A program made the translations under genes and the position numbers. The notes beneath the pieces are model-generated. The model was not told the origin of the DNA. It did not search any database and worked only from the letters and a program-made list of their open reading frames with translations. This document shows, piece by piece, positions 49,096-57,498 of a stretch of 64,000 nt of DNA. Position 1 is the first letter of the stretch, and each line of letters starts with the position of its first letter. Source of the DNA: Nocardia jiangxiensis NBRC 101359 (GTDB lineage Bacteria; Actinomycetota; Actinomycetes; Mycobacteriales; Mycobacteriaceae); NCBI RefSeq assembly GCF_000308615.1, contig NZ_BAGB01000043.1:1-64000 (forward strand), given 5' to 3'.

Positions 49096-50094
49096 TCAGG
49101 CCACGGTCGAGCGTCGTGCGACCAGTTCCGGTACGAACACGACGTGCTGATGCCGGTGCGTGCCGTCCCCCGCGGCCTCCTCGAGCAGCAGGCGCGCGGC
49201 GGCGCGGCCCAGTTCTTCGCGGGGCTGACGGATCGAGGAGAGCGGGACCGCGGCCGCGGCGGCGAAATCGATGTCGTCGTAGCCGATGACCGCCATGTCG
49301 TCGGGAACCGCCAGACCGCGCATGGTCAACGTCTGCAGGACGCCCAGGGCGAGCAGGTCGTTGGCGCAGAACACCGCGGTCGGGCGGTCGGTACTGTCCA
49401 GCAGGGCGGCGGCAGCATCCCGTCCCACCTCGAAAGTCATTGCGGCGGTGGCGATATCGTAGAGCCGGGCATCCGCCGCGGCGATCGCCTCGGCCGCGCC
49501 CCGACGACGTTCGCTCACCTGGGTCACCGCCTGCGGGCCACCGACGAATCCGATCCGGGTGTGCCCCGCGCCGAGCAGATGTTCGGCGGCCAGCCGCCCG
49601 CCCAGGACGTCGTCGACCGAGACCGAGCAGCGGTCCGGCCGGTCGCTGTGCCGGTCGACCAGCACAGCGGGAACGCCCTGGGCCGCGAGCGTGCGCAGGG
49701 CCTGCTCGCCGTCACCGTCCGCCGGGGTGATCAGCACCCCGCGCATCCGCTGCTGGGCGATCTGTTCCAGATGACGTTCCTCGCGCCGCGGATCGTCGCC
49801 GCTGTTGCAGATGACGAGCATCGCGCCGTGCCCCGCGGCCTCCTCCTCCGCACCGTGCGCGACGTCGGTGAAGAACGGGTTGGCCATGTCCAGCACCACC
49901 ATGGCCAATGTGCGGCTACTCCCCTCACGAAGTTGCCGCGCGGAATCGTTCCGCACATAACCGGTTTCGGCGATGGCCCGGCGCACCCGCTCGCGGGTGG
50001 CCTCGGAGACCTGGTCGGGCCGGTTGAGCACATTGCTGACCGTGCCCAGCGACACTCCGGCGCGCCGGGCCACCTCCTTGATGCTCACCGCCAT
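49096..50094 (-). CDS. LacI-family transcriptional regulator
   Basis: About 332 residues. The HTH 'VSIKEVARRAGVSLGTVSNV' with hinge 'LNRPDQVSEATRERV' is complete, and the periplasmic-binding-like ligand domain follows ('LAMVVLDMANPFFTDVAHG', 'RCSVSVDDVLGGRLAAEHL', 'FCANDLLALGVLQTL'). ATG 50094 has GGAAGG upstream. It is the third gene of a rhaM-MFS-lacI unit and probably responds to rhamnose or a related 6-deoxy sugar, judged only by its neighbours. Confidence 0.92.
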   Translation of the reverse strand: MAVSIKEVARRAGVSLGTVSNVLNRPDQVSEATRERVRRAIAETGYVRNDSARQLREGSSRTLAMVVLDMANPFFTDVAHGAEEEAAGHGAMLVICNSGDDPRREERHLEQIAQQRMRGVLITPADGDGEQALRTLAAQGVPAVLVDRHSDRPDRCSVSVDDVLGGRLAAEHLLGAGHTRIGFVGGPQAVTQVSERRRGAAEAIAAADARLYDIATAAMTFEVGRDAAAALLDSTDRPTAVFCANDLLALGVLQTLTMRGLAVPDDMAVIGYDDIDFAAAAAVPLSSIRQPREELGRAAARLLLEEAAGDGTHRHQHVVFVPELVARRSTVA

Positions 50095-50167
50095 GGTGTG
50101 TCCTTCCCGTGACGATGCGAGCATAATCGCCGCGGCCGGGCATTCCGCCCGGCCGCGGCCCGGCGCG

Positions 50168-51475
50168 TCAGCCGTGCACCGGCACCGGGTCGCCCGAATC
50201 GGTGGTCCGCCCGTACCGTTCGAGTTCGATCTCGCGCAACGTCTTGTTCCGGGTGCGCGGAGCCCAGACGGTGCCGATCAGCAGAGCCAGGGCCAGCAAC
50301 CCGATCAGCAGCAGTCCGACCGAGGTCAGGCCGGTGGCGGCCAGCATGGTCGGGAAGAAGTAGCTGAGCAGGCCGGTCGCCGCACGCACCACGAAGAACA
50401 TGAAGCCCTGCGCGCTGGCGCGATACGACGTGGCGAACAGTTCGCTGGTCCACAGGCTGTAGAACGCCTGTGCGCCGATCCCGCTGGAGATGCCCCAGAG
50501 CACGGCGAACGTCAACAGGGTCGGCATGCCCGCGGAGGTGAAGAACACCAGCACGCACCACGCCAGCACACCCAGTGCCGCGCCCACCGGATACAGCACC
50601 CGCTGCGAGATGCGGTCGGCGAACGCCATGAAGCCGAAATACGTTGCCAGCACGGTACATCCCCACACCTGCACCTGCAGCAGATCCTGCTGCACCGCGC
50701 TGCGCACCCCGGCACTGTCGTACACCCGGGGCATGAAGATGCCCGCCTGCCCGGCCACGGTGTTCCAGATTCCGTAGACGCCCATCAGCATCAGCAGCGC
50801 GGTGATGTCGACCCGCCGCGAGAACAGCCCGCGCAGTCCGCGATCGCCTACCGAGGACGGTTGATCGCCGCGTCGGGCGTCCTCGGTCCAGATCTGCGAT
50901 TCGGCCAGGCCCTGCCGGATCCACCACACCACCGCGGCCACCACGAACAGGTGCAGGAAGATCAGCCGCGAACCGGCCAGTCCGAGCGGAGCCAGGCCCG
51001 CGGCCAGCGCGAAGCCGATCAGCGGGCCGAGCGACCAGGCCAGCTGCGCGGTGCCGACGTGCCTCGCCCGCGCGGCGGTCGGGGCGTGTTCGGCGATGTA
51101 GGTCCACGAGGCCGGCACGCCCGCGCCCACCGCGATCCCGGTGATCAGGAAACCCGCCAGCAGCATCCCGAAATCGACCGCGCAGGCCGCGATCAGCACG
51201 CCGACCATGTAGACGAGCAGGTCGTAGGTGTAGATCGCCTTGCGCCCGAAGCGATCACACAGCGGACCACCCAGGCCCGCGCCGATCGCCGCGCCGAACG
51301 CGTTCGCGCTGAATGCCGCCAGCAGACCCACGGCCAGATTGCTCAGCCCGTAGGCGTGCTGCCAGAAGGTGAGACTCGTCGCGATCGCGATGATTGATCC
51401 GGCCTCGAGGTAATTGGACATGGCGACGGAGATGGTGGCCCGCCAGCCCGTCGTGGAGCGTGCGCCAAACTTCAT
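50168..51475 (-). CDS. MFS sugar-porter-type transporter (putative rhamnose/deoxysugar importer)
   Basis: About 435 residues with 12 membrane helices. 'AIGAGLGGPLCDRFGRKAIY' is the sugar-porter loop motif, repeated in the second half as 'FMAFADRISQRVLYPVG'. 'GAGVPASWTYIAEHAPTAAR' corresponds to the conserved PESPR region in altered form. It sits between rhaM and the LacI gene on the same strand, so rhamnose is the best substrate guess; other actinobacteria use an ABC importer for that sugar. Confidence 0.85.
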   Translation of the reverse strand: MKFGARSTTGWRATISVAMSNYLEAGSIIAIATSLTFWQHAYGLSNLAVGLLAAFSANAFGAAIGAGLGGPLCDRFGRKAIYTYDLLVYMVGVLIAACAVDFGMLLAGFLITGIAVGAGVPASWTYIAEHAPTAARARHVGTAQLAWSLGPLIGFALAAGLAPLGLAGSRLIFLHLFVVAAVVWWIRQGLAESQIWTEDARRGDQPSSVGDRGLRGLFSRRVDITALLMLMGVYGIWNTVAGQAGIFMPRVYDSAGVRSAVQQDLLQVQVWGCTVLATYFGFMAFADRISQRVLYPVGAALGVLAWCVLVFFTSAGMPTLLTFAVLWGISSGIGAQAFYSLWTSELFATSYRASAQGFMFFVVRAATGLLSYFFPTMLAATGLTSVGLLLIGLLALALLIGTVWAPRTRNKTLREIELERYGRTTDSGDPVPVHG

Positions 51476-51552
51476 GATTCCTCTGTTGCTGATGGTGCCG
51501 GAAGGTCGCCGAGCGGCGACACCCGGGCCGGTGAACGGGGTCGGGTAGCGGA

Positions 51553-51858
51553 TCAGTCCAGGTGGAAGTACTCACTGAGCTGCCGCATCGAGGCGTCGAC
51601 CGGCACACCGTCGGGTGCTCGGAAGCATTCGGCCATCGTTTGCTGCCAGCGGGTGTTGACCTCGCTCGTGGCCATCGCGGCGCTCGCGCGGGCGAAGTCG
51701 GCGGTCTCCAGATAACCGATCACCAGACCGTCCTGCGGTCGCAGGAACAGCGAGTAGTTGGACCAGCCGGCCTCGCGTAGCGCGTCGAGCATCTCCGGCC
51801 AGACCGTCGTGTGTGCGGCGAGGTAGTCCTCGACCCGATCCGGCCGCAGCTCCAGCAC
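51553..51858 (-). CDS. rhaM: L-rhamnose mutarotase, N-terminally clipped
   Basis: About 101 residues. 'LRPDRVEDYLAAHTTVWPEM', 'ALREAGWSNYSLFLRPQDG' and 'NTRWQQTMAECF' are clear RhaM signatures; the enzyme interconverts alpha- and beta-L-rhamnose. Intact proteins begin about six residues earlier with a first strand like M-x-R-V-x-F, which is missing here. The sequence instead starts at GTG 51858 with 'LELRPDRV', and immediately upstream the DNA becomes the interior of rhamnose isomerase on the opposite strand. A deletion has probably removed the 5' end and the shared promoter, so expression is doubtful. Confidence 0.8.
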   Translation of the reverse strand: MLELRPDRVEDYLAAHTTVWPEMLDALREAGWSNYSLFLRPQDGLVIGYLETADFARASAAMATSEVNTRWQQTMAECFRAPDGVPVDASMRQLSEYFHLD

Positions 51859-53054
51859 TGGTCTCCCTGCACATTCCGTGGGACACCGTGGACGATTACG
51901 GCAAGCTCGCCGAACACGCTGCCGCGCTGGGTGTTTCGATCGGCGTGATCAACTCGAACACCTTCCAGGACGACGACTACCGGCTCGGCAGCGTCTGCCA
52001 CCCGGACCCGGCCGTGCGGCGCAAGGCGATCGACCATCTGAAGGACTGCCTGCGGATCATGGACGCGACGGGGTCGCGGGAGCTCAAGCTGTGGTTCGCG
52101 GACGGGATCAACTATCCGGGCCGGGACGATCTCACCGATCGGCAGCGCCGTCTCGCCGACGCGCTGGACGAGGTCTACGCCGCATTGACCGGTGAGCAGC
52201 GAATCCTGCTGGAGTACAAGCTGTTCGAACCGGCCTTCTACGCCACCGACGTGCCCGACTGGGGCACCGCGTACGCGCACACCCTCCGGCTGGGTCCGAA
52301 GGCGAAGGTGGTGGTCGACACGGGACACCATGCGCCGCACACGAATATCGAATTCATCGTCGCGTTCCTGATCGCCCAGGGCAAACTGCGCGCGTTCGAC
52401 TTCAACTCCCGCTTCTACGCCGACGATGATCTGATGGTCGGCGCGACCGATCCGTTCCAGCTGTTCCGGATCATGCACGAGATCGTTCGGATGGATATCC
52501 GCCCGGTCGCTCATCGCGATGCCGTCCCGGGGCTGACCACCGGACTCACCCTGCCGCCCGCGGGTGATCGGCCGCGTGTGCTGGTGACGACCGGTACCAG
52601 CGTCGGCGACCGTGAACTGTTCGACGCCTTGGCGCAATCCCTGGTCGAGGCTGGTGCGGAGGTGCTGGTCACCACCACCCCCGACGCCGTGGTCGAGCGG
52701 CCGCACGTGCACGCGATCGGCTTCGCGCCGCTGGCCGAGGTTCTCCCGGAGATCGATCTCGTCGTGGGCGCGGCGGGCAGTGGCACGCTGCTGGCCACGC
52801 TGGCGAACGGCACGCCGAGCATCCTGCTGCCGCAGATCGCCGATCAGCCCGCCAACGCCGCTCGGGCCGTCGCGCACGAGTCCGCCGTCCTGATCGAGAC
52901 ACCGGAGCAGGCGGGCCCGGCCCTGTCGACTCTGCTCGGTGACGACCGCTACCGCGCCGGGGCCCGGCGCCTCGCCGAGGCGATCGCCGAGATGCCGCAC
53001 CCGGAGGATGTCGCGAGCCGGATCTTCGATGCGCGTCCGACGGGGCGAGTGTGA
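51813..53054 (+). CDS. Chimeric ORF: central fragment of L-rhamnose isomerase fused to a glycosyltransferase C-terminal domain
   Basis: The first 15 codons are antisense to rhaM. From about residue 17 the sequence is an excellent actinobacterial L-rhamnose isomerase core ('SLHIPWDTVDDYGKLAEHA', 'VINSNTFQDDDYRLGSV', 'LEYKLFEPAFYATDVPDWG', 'VVVDTGHHAPHTNIEF', 'FDFNSRFYADDD'), including metal-binding Glu/Asp/His residues. Similarity stops near residue 226 (about base 52,491). Residues 227-413 are instead the sugar-nucleotide-binding half of a GT1/MGT-type glycosyltransferase ('RPRVLVTTGTSVGDRELF', 'DLVVGAAGSGTLLATLANG', 'LLPQIADQPANAARAV'). The isomerase lacks both ends and the glycosyltransferase lacks its acceptor half, so neither activity is expected. 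Best explained by two deletions. Confidence 0.8.
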   Translation: MRRGSPRPDPAAAPALVSLHIPWDTVDDYGKLAEHAAALGVSIGVINSNTFQDDDYRLGSVCHPDPAVRRKAIDHLKDCLRIMDATGSRELKLWFADGINYPGRDDLTDRQRRLADALDEVYAALTGEQRILLEYKLFEPAFYATDVPDWGTAYAHTLRLGPKAKVVVDTGHHAPHTNIEFIVAFLIAQGKLRAFDFNSRFYADDDLMVGATDPFQLFRIMHEIVRMDIRPVAHRDAVPGLTTGLTLPPAGDRPRVLVTTGTSVGDRELFDALAQSLVEAGAEVLVTTTPDAVVERPHVHAIGFAPLAEVLPEIDLVVGAAGSGTLLATLANGTPSILLPQIADQPANAARAVAHESAVLIETPEQAGPALSTLLGDDRYRAGARRLAEAIAEMPHPEDVASRIFDARPTGRV

Positions 53055-53356
53055 CGATTCCGGCGGCATGAGGCTTTCAGCAATGCTGTGGCAATCACCG
53101 GGGGAATCGGACATACCGCCCGCCGCGTCACCGTCGCGGCGGCGACCGCGGTCGCAGTGTGCGCCGGTTCATTACCGCCGGTGTCCTCGGGCCGAAGCCA
53201 TTCGGGTTCGCCTTGGTGATGGCGGTCCGGTTCGATGTCCTCGCAGTCAGCATGATGTTCAGGCCCGAGACGGTGAGGCTTTTCGGCAAACGCACTCGGC
53301 GGCCCCGAACCGCCGACGAGATCGAGCCGCCGTCCCTGAGCACAGACTGAGAAACA
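53055..53356 (+). other. Region of about 300 bases with only a short signal-peptide-like ORF
   Basis: The one suggestive item is a 43-codon frame (GTG 53088, stop 53217-53219) whose product starts 'MAITGGIGHTARRVTVAAA' and continues 'TAVAVCAGSLPPVSS', which looks like a twin-Arg or Sec signal peptide cut short. It may be the orphaned head of a secreted protein gene. No other gene was recognised, and no clear promoter for the arabinosyltransferase stands out. Confidence 0.3.
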
Positions 53357-56300
53357 GTGGGCGAAATCGCGGGTAACGGAAGCGTCACACTAGCATCGGC
53401 GGCCGTGGTCGACACGATGACAAGGGCGGACAGGACGCATGCCGCGGGTGCGGAAACCCGTATCGCGGGTGGCTTGCACGGCAAGTGGGCCAAATCGGTC
53501 GCCCTCATCGCCGGACTGCTCGGCGCGTTGTGCGCCGTCGCGGTGCCGCTGCTGCCGGTACAGGTGGATCACACGACGCTGTCGTGGCCGCAACAGGATT
53601 CGGCCCGCAGTATCAACGCACCGCTGGTCACCTATGCGCCGCTGACCTTCGACGCGACCATCCCGGGCCGCTCGATGGCGCAGCTGAGTGAGCACGGTGG
53701 CGTACTGGCCTCGACCCTGCCCGACGGCGCGCCGCAGTTGGAGAAGTACGGGTTCGTCGCGCGCGTGCGGCCCGCACAGGACGGCAAACCCGCACAGCTC
53801 GAGGTGGTGTTGCGCAACCAGTCGCTGCTGAACGTGCCGGTCGATGCGATCGGCCGCGGCACCCTGACCGTGCATGCCGACATGTCCTCGACCAGGATCA
53901 CCGTCCACGGATCGGATGTCGACGCGACCACGCTGCCGCCCGGAGACTGGCGTCCGCAGGTGGTCGGCATCTTCAGCGATCTGCCCACACCCGACGGAGC
54001 CGCGGTCGTCGCGCAGGTGGACAGCCGGTTCTCGGTGACGCCCACCTTCCTCAAGCGGGCGGCCGAGGTGCTGGCCGTGGTGTTCACGTTGATCGCGCTG
54101 GTGGCGCTGTACCGGATCGATCGAAGGGACGGCCGGGGTTTGCGGCGGCTGCTGCCACAGCGATGGTGGCGGGTCACCGGCGTCGACGTCGTCGTGCTGG
54201 GGACGCTGCTGGTGTGGCACTTCATCGGCGCCACCACCTCCGACGACGGCTACCAGTTCGGGATGGCGCGCACATCACTGGTGTCCGGTTATATGGCCAA
54301 CTACTTCCGGTTCTTCGGCGTGCCGGAGAACCCGGTCGGGACACCGCCGTACGACATCATCGCGCACATGTCGGAGATCAGCGTCGCGAGTCCGTGGATG
54401 CGACTGCCGACACTGCTGGCGGCCGTGGTCACCTGGCTGGCGCTGAGCCGGGAGGTGATTCCGCGCCTGGGAGCGGCCGTACGCCACGACAAGGTGGCGG
54501 TGTGGACCGGCGCGCTGGGCTTCCTGGCCGTGTGGCTGCCCTACAACAACGGACTGCGGCCCGAACCGGTGGTCGCGGTCTGCGTCCTGCTCACCTGGTG
54601 CCTGGTCGAGCGCGCCATCGCGACGCACCGGTTGCTGCCGTACGCGGCGGCGATTCTGGTCGGCGCGTTCAGTTTCACCGCCGCGCCCTCGGGGGTGATC
54701 TGTCTGGCGCCGCTGCTGGCCGGACTGCGTTCGGCGGTGGCGTTCGGCATACCGAGAGCTCGTGAACTGGCCGGCGCCCGCGCCGGGGCCCGGGTGTCGT
54801 GGACTGCCTGGATCCGGGCGTACGGCGCGCTGCTGGCTCCGCTGCTCGCGTCCGGAATGCTGGTGCTGGCCTTCGCTTTCGCCGTCGAACCGCTCGCAGC
54901 GATGAGCGAGATGCAGCGTGTGCACAATATCGTCGGCCCGTCGGACCCCTGGTACAACGAATACCTCAACTACCAGTGGCTGTTCATGCCCTCGGCCGAC
55001 GGCTCGATCGCGCGCCGGTTCGGCATGGTCGCCATGTGGCTGGGTCTGCTGGTCTGCGTCCTGGTCCTGCTGCGCAAGGGCGGCCGCATCCCGTTCACCG
55101 CGGCCGGACCGGCGCGGCGTCTGCTCGGCGTGACGCTCGGGGCGATGGTGCTGATGGCGGTCTGCCCGACGAAATTCACCCACCACAACGGGGTGTACGC
55201 CGGGTTGGCCGGATCGGTGGCGGTACTCGCGGCGGTCGCGGTGGGACCGCGGGTGATGCGCTCGCCGCGCAACCGGGCGTTGTTCGCCGCGGTGGTGTCA
55301 CTGGCGCTGGCGCAGATCTTCACCAGTGTCAACGAGTGGTGGTGGGTGTCGAGCTTCGGCATCCCGTGGTGGGACCGGTCACCGTCCGTGCACGGCACCG
55401 ATTTCAGCACGATATTCCTGGCGATCGCCGCGCTGTGCCTGCTGCTGGCGATCTGGTGGCATGTGCGGGCACCCAAACCCGGTACACCGCACCGAGTCTC
55501 ACCGCGCGCCTGGCGGCTGGCGAAGTTCCCGCCGTTGACCGCGGCCGCGGCGATCCTGGTGGTGTTCCAGGTCGCCTCGTTCGCCGCGGGCGCGGTGGCG
55601 CAGCACCCGGGCTTCTCGCTGGCCTCCTCGAATTTCCACGCCGCACTGGGCAATCCGTGCGCACTGGCCAACAAGGTGCTGGTCGAGCCCGATCCCAACG
55701 CATCGATGATGCAGCCGCTGATCGGCGACCAGTTCGCCGCATTCACCACGGGCGCACGAGGATTCATACCGAACGGGGTCGGCGACATCACCTCCCCGGA
55801 CGAGAAGGGCGAGTCGACCAGCATCGCCAAAGCCTTCGACAAGAAGTCCGGCACGGACAGCAGGAACGGCGACACCGGCACCCAGACCGGTGGCGCCCCA
55901 CTGCCTTACGGCCTCGATCCGGCGACCACGCCCGAACTCGGCACCTACGATCAGACGGAACCGGCCGACCTCGTCACCGGCTGGTACCGGCTGCCCGCTC
56001 AGCACGACCACAGCGACATCATCTCGATCGCGGCGGCCGGGCGGATCCAGGCGGTCGGCCCCGACGGCCGGAACGTCGGCGGTGAGCCGGTGCAGATCGA
56101 ATACGGCACCACCGATTCCGCGACGAACGCCCGCCCGCTGGGCAAACTCACCCCGATCGACATCGGCCCGGCTCCGTCCTGGCGCAATCTGCGGGTGCCG
56201 CTGGACCGGATTCCCGCGCAGGCGAACGTGATCCGCATCGTGGCCAAGGATCACAACCTCGATCCGCAACGGTGGGTGGCACTGACGCCGCCGCGCATCC

Positions 56301-56689
56301 CGCGCACGCAGACCCTGCAGACCGTGGTCGGGTCCACCCGGCCGGTGCTGCTGGATTGGGCTGTGGGCCTGCAGTTCCCGTGTCAGCGTCCGTTCGACCA
56401 CAAGGACGGCATCGCGCAGGTGCCGGGCTGGCGCATCCTGCCCAACCGATTGGGCGCCAACGACACCACCATGTGGGAGAGCCATGTCGGCGGCGGCCCG
56501 CTGGGCTGGAGCCAGCAATTGCTGCGTTCCAGAACTCTGGCCACCTACCTCGAGGACAACTGGGATCAGGATTGGGGCGAGCTACAACGCCTGAACCCGA
56601 TCGACCCGTCCGCGGTCCCCGCGGTTCCGGCGGTCACCCGTGAGACGCACAGCGGCATGTGGTCCCCCGGCCACATCAACACCTGGTAG
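53357..56689 (+). CDS. Emb-family arabinosyltransferase (GT-C)
   Basis: About 1110 residues, normal for EmbA/B/C. An N-terminal helix and a soluble domain ('QVDHTTLSWPQQDSA', 'GVLASTLPDGAPQLEKYGF') precede a multi-helix GT-C core. The catalytic acidic motif is in 'GATTSDDGYQFGMARTSLV'. A conserved loop 'NYFRFFGVPENPVG' and 'WLPYNNGLRPEPVVAV' follow, and a large C-terminal carbohydrate-binding domain ('GWYRLPAQHDHSDIIS', 'WRNLRVPLDRIPAQANVIR') completes it. It should transfer arabinose from decaprenyl-phosphoryl-arabinose to arabinogalactan or lipoarabinomannan. It stands alone rather than in the usual emb cluster, so it is probably an accessory paralogue. GTG 53357 is the longest start; ATG 53417 is an alternative. 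Confidence 0.93.
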   Translation: MGEIAGNGSVTLASAAVVDTMTRADRTHAAGAETRIAGGLHGKWAKSVALIAGLLGALCAVAVPLLPVQVDHTTLSWPQQDSARSINAPLVTYAPLTFDATIPGRSMAQLSEHGGVLASTLPDGAPQLEKYGFVARVRPAQDGKPAQLEVVLRNQSLLNVPVDAIGRGTLTVHADMSSTRITVHGSDVDATTLPPGDWRPQVVGIFSDLPTPDGAAVVAQVDSRFSVTPTFLKRAAEVLAVVFTLIALVALYRIDRRDGRGLRRLLPQRWWRVTGVDVVVLGTLLVWHFIGATTSDDGYQFGMARTSLVSGYMANYFRFFGVPENPVGTPPYDIIAHMSEISVASPWMRLPTLLAAVVTWLALSREVIPRLGAAVRHDKVAVWTGALGFLAVWLPYNNGLRPEPVVAVCVLLTWCLVERAIATHRLLPYAAAILVGAFSFTAAPSGVICLAPLLAGLRSAVAFGIPRARELAGARAGARVSWTAWIRAYGALLAPLLASGMLVLAFAFAVEPLAAMSEMQRVHNIVGPSDPWYNEYLNYQWLFMPSADGSIARRFGMVAMWLGLLVCVLVLLRKGGRIPFTAAGPARRLLGVTLGAMVLMAVCPTKFTHHNGVYAGLAGSVAVLAAVAVGPRVMRSPRNRALFAAVVSLALAQIFTSVNEWWWVSSFGIPWWDRSPSVHGTDFSTIFLAIAALCLLLAIWWHVRAPKPGTPHRVSPRAWRLAKFPPLTAAAAILVVFQVASFAAGAVAQHPGFSLASSNFHAALGNPCALANKVLVEPDPNASMMQPLIGDQFAAFTTGARGFIPNGVGDITSPDEKGESTSIAKAFDKKSGTDSRNGDTGTQTGGAPLPYGLDPATTPELGTYDQTEPADLVTGWYRLPAQHDHSDIISIAAAGRIQAVGPDGRNVGGEPVQIEYGTTDSATNARPLGKLTPIDIGPAPSWRNLRVPLDRIPAQANVIRIVAKDHNLDPQRWVALTPPRIPRTQTLQTVVGSTRPVLLDWAVGLQFPCQRPFDHKDGIAQVPGWRILPNRLGANDTTMWESHVGGGPLGWSQQLLRSRTLATYLEDNWDQDWGELQRLNPIDPSAVPAVPAVTRETHSGMWSPGHINTW

Positions 56690-56783
56690 GTCATGCGCCG
56701 CAGCCGCTTTCGGCGGTCACCCGAGCCGGTCGGGTGATCCCGTGCGGAAAGACATCCGCGATCTTGCCCACTGTTTCGCCGAG

Positions 56784-56798
56784 GGATACATTGTATCC
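56784..56798. promoter_or_regulatory. Perfect palindrome upstream of the isochorismatase fragment
   Basis: GGATACATTGTATCC is symmetrical around its central T and lies 33 bases ahead of ATG 56831. ATACA/TGTAT symmetry is common for GntR/FCD-family operators. It differs from the TTTGGTATnCCAAA sites found from 59 kb on, so a second regulator is likely. Confidence 0.5.
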
Positions 56799-56830
56799 AT
56801 TCGAGAACGGCGCGGCCGAGGGGATGTCAC

Positions 56831-56938
56831 ATGTCGGATCTGGCCGAGGACTACCGCCGCCACGGCTTCGCCGCCCGCCTGGGCGCCGGTGAGCATCCTG
56901 CCGTACTGGTCGTGGACATCTGCGCCGCCTACCTCACC
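56831..56938 (+). pseudogene. N-terminal fragment of an isochorismatase-family (N-carbamoylsarcosine amidase-like) gene
   Basis: ATG 56831, after GAGGGG, starts a typical protein: 'MSDLAEDYRRHGFAARLG', 'GAGEHPAVLVVDICAAYLT'. This is the beginning of cysteine-hydrolases such as N-carbamoylsarcosine amidase, including the catalytic Asp in 'LVVDI'. Similarity ends after about 36 residues at base ~56,936, where the frame runs into unrelated Pro/Ser-rich sequence. The rest of the enzyme, including Lys and Cys, is missing. The neighbouring hydantoin/amide cluster suggests it once belonged there. Confidence 0.7.
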
Positions 56939-57498
56939 GTCTGGCCACCGCGCTCGACGCCGCCGCCCAACGCGCCGGAATCACCCCGCCCGCACTCCCG
57001 CAGCAGTTCGTCTTCATCGGTCATTCGGCCGGGGGCGAGGCGGTCGAATACGTCGCTCACCGCCTGCACACCAGCTATCCGAGCACGTGGGCGAATCTGC
57101 GTGGCCTGATTCTGCTGGACCCGGTGAAATCCCTGCTCGGCGCGAACACCGACACCGCCCTTGCCGATCTGGCTTCCACCGAACTCCCGATTCTCAGCGT
57201 CTCCGGTCCGCCGGGACCCTCCAACAACTTCGGCAGCGGCACCACCGCCCTGCAAATCTACCTGCATCGCCCTGTGCTCGGCGTCCGCCTCACCACCGGC
57301 GAGCACACCGACGCCGAAGGCGGCACCACTGATCCTCTGGCCGAATTGTTCTGCGGCACACCACAACCAGGTAATACGTCGCCCCTGCGAGAATTGACCG
57401 TCAGGTGGGCCGGTCAGTACTTCTCGGGCGCCACCGATTACCTCACCGGCACTACGGCACCCACACCAGCGGGTTTCCAGATTCTCGCCGGAACGTAG
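56935..57498 (+). pseudogene. C-terminal fragment of a secreted alpha/beta-hydrolase
   Basis: In the frame +1 to the preceding fragment the DNA reads 'LATALDAAAQRAGITPP', 'QQFVFIGHSAGGEAVEYVA' (nucleophile elbow G-H-S-A-G), 'LRGLILLDPVKSLLG', 'LPILSVSGPPGPSNNFGSG' and 'GVRLTTGEHTDAEGG' (a candidate catalytic His). This matches the C-terminal two thirds of an actinobacterial alpha/beta-hydrolase family that normally has a signal peptide and an N-terminal third, both absent. GTG 57124 could restart translation but would lack the nucleophile. The last 47 bases overlap the 3' end of the convergent hydrolase gene. Confidence 0.7.

Noticed and set aside
53128..53508. A minus-strand 126-codon frame before the arabinosyltransferase
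   Set aside because: It overlaps the start of the arabinosyltransferase on the other strand, has no motif, and has no ribosome site.
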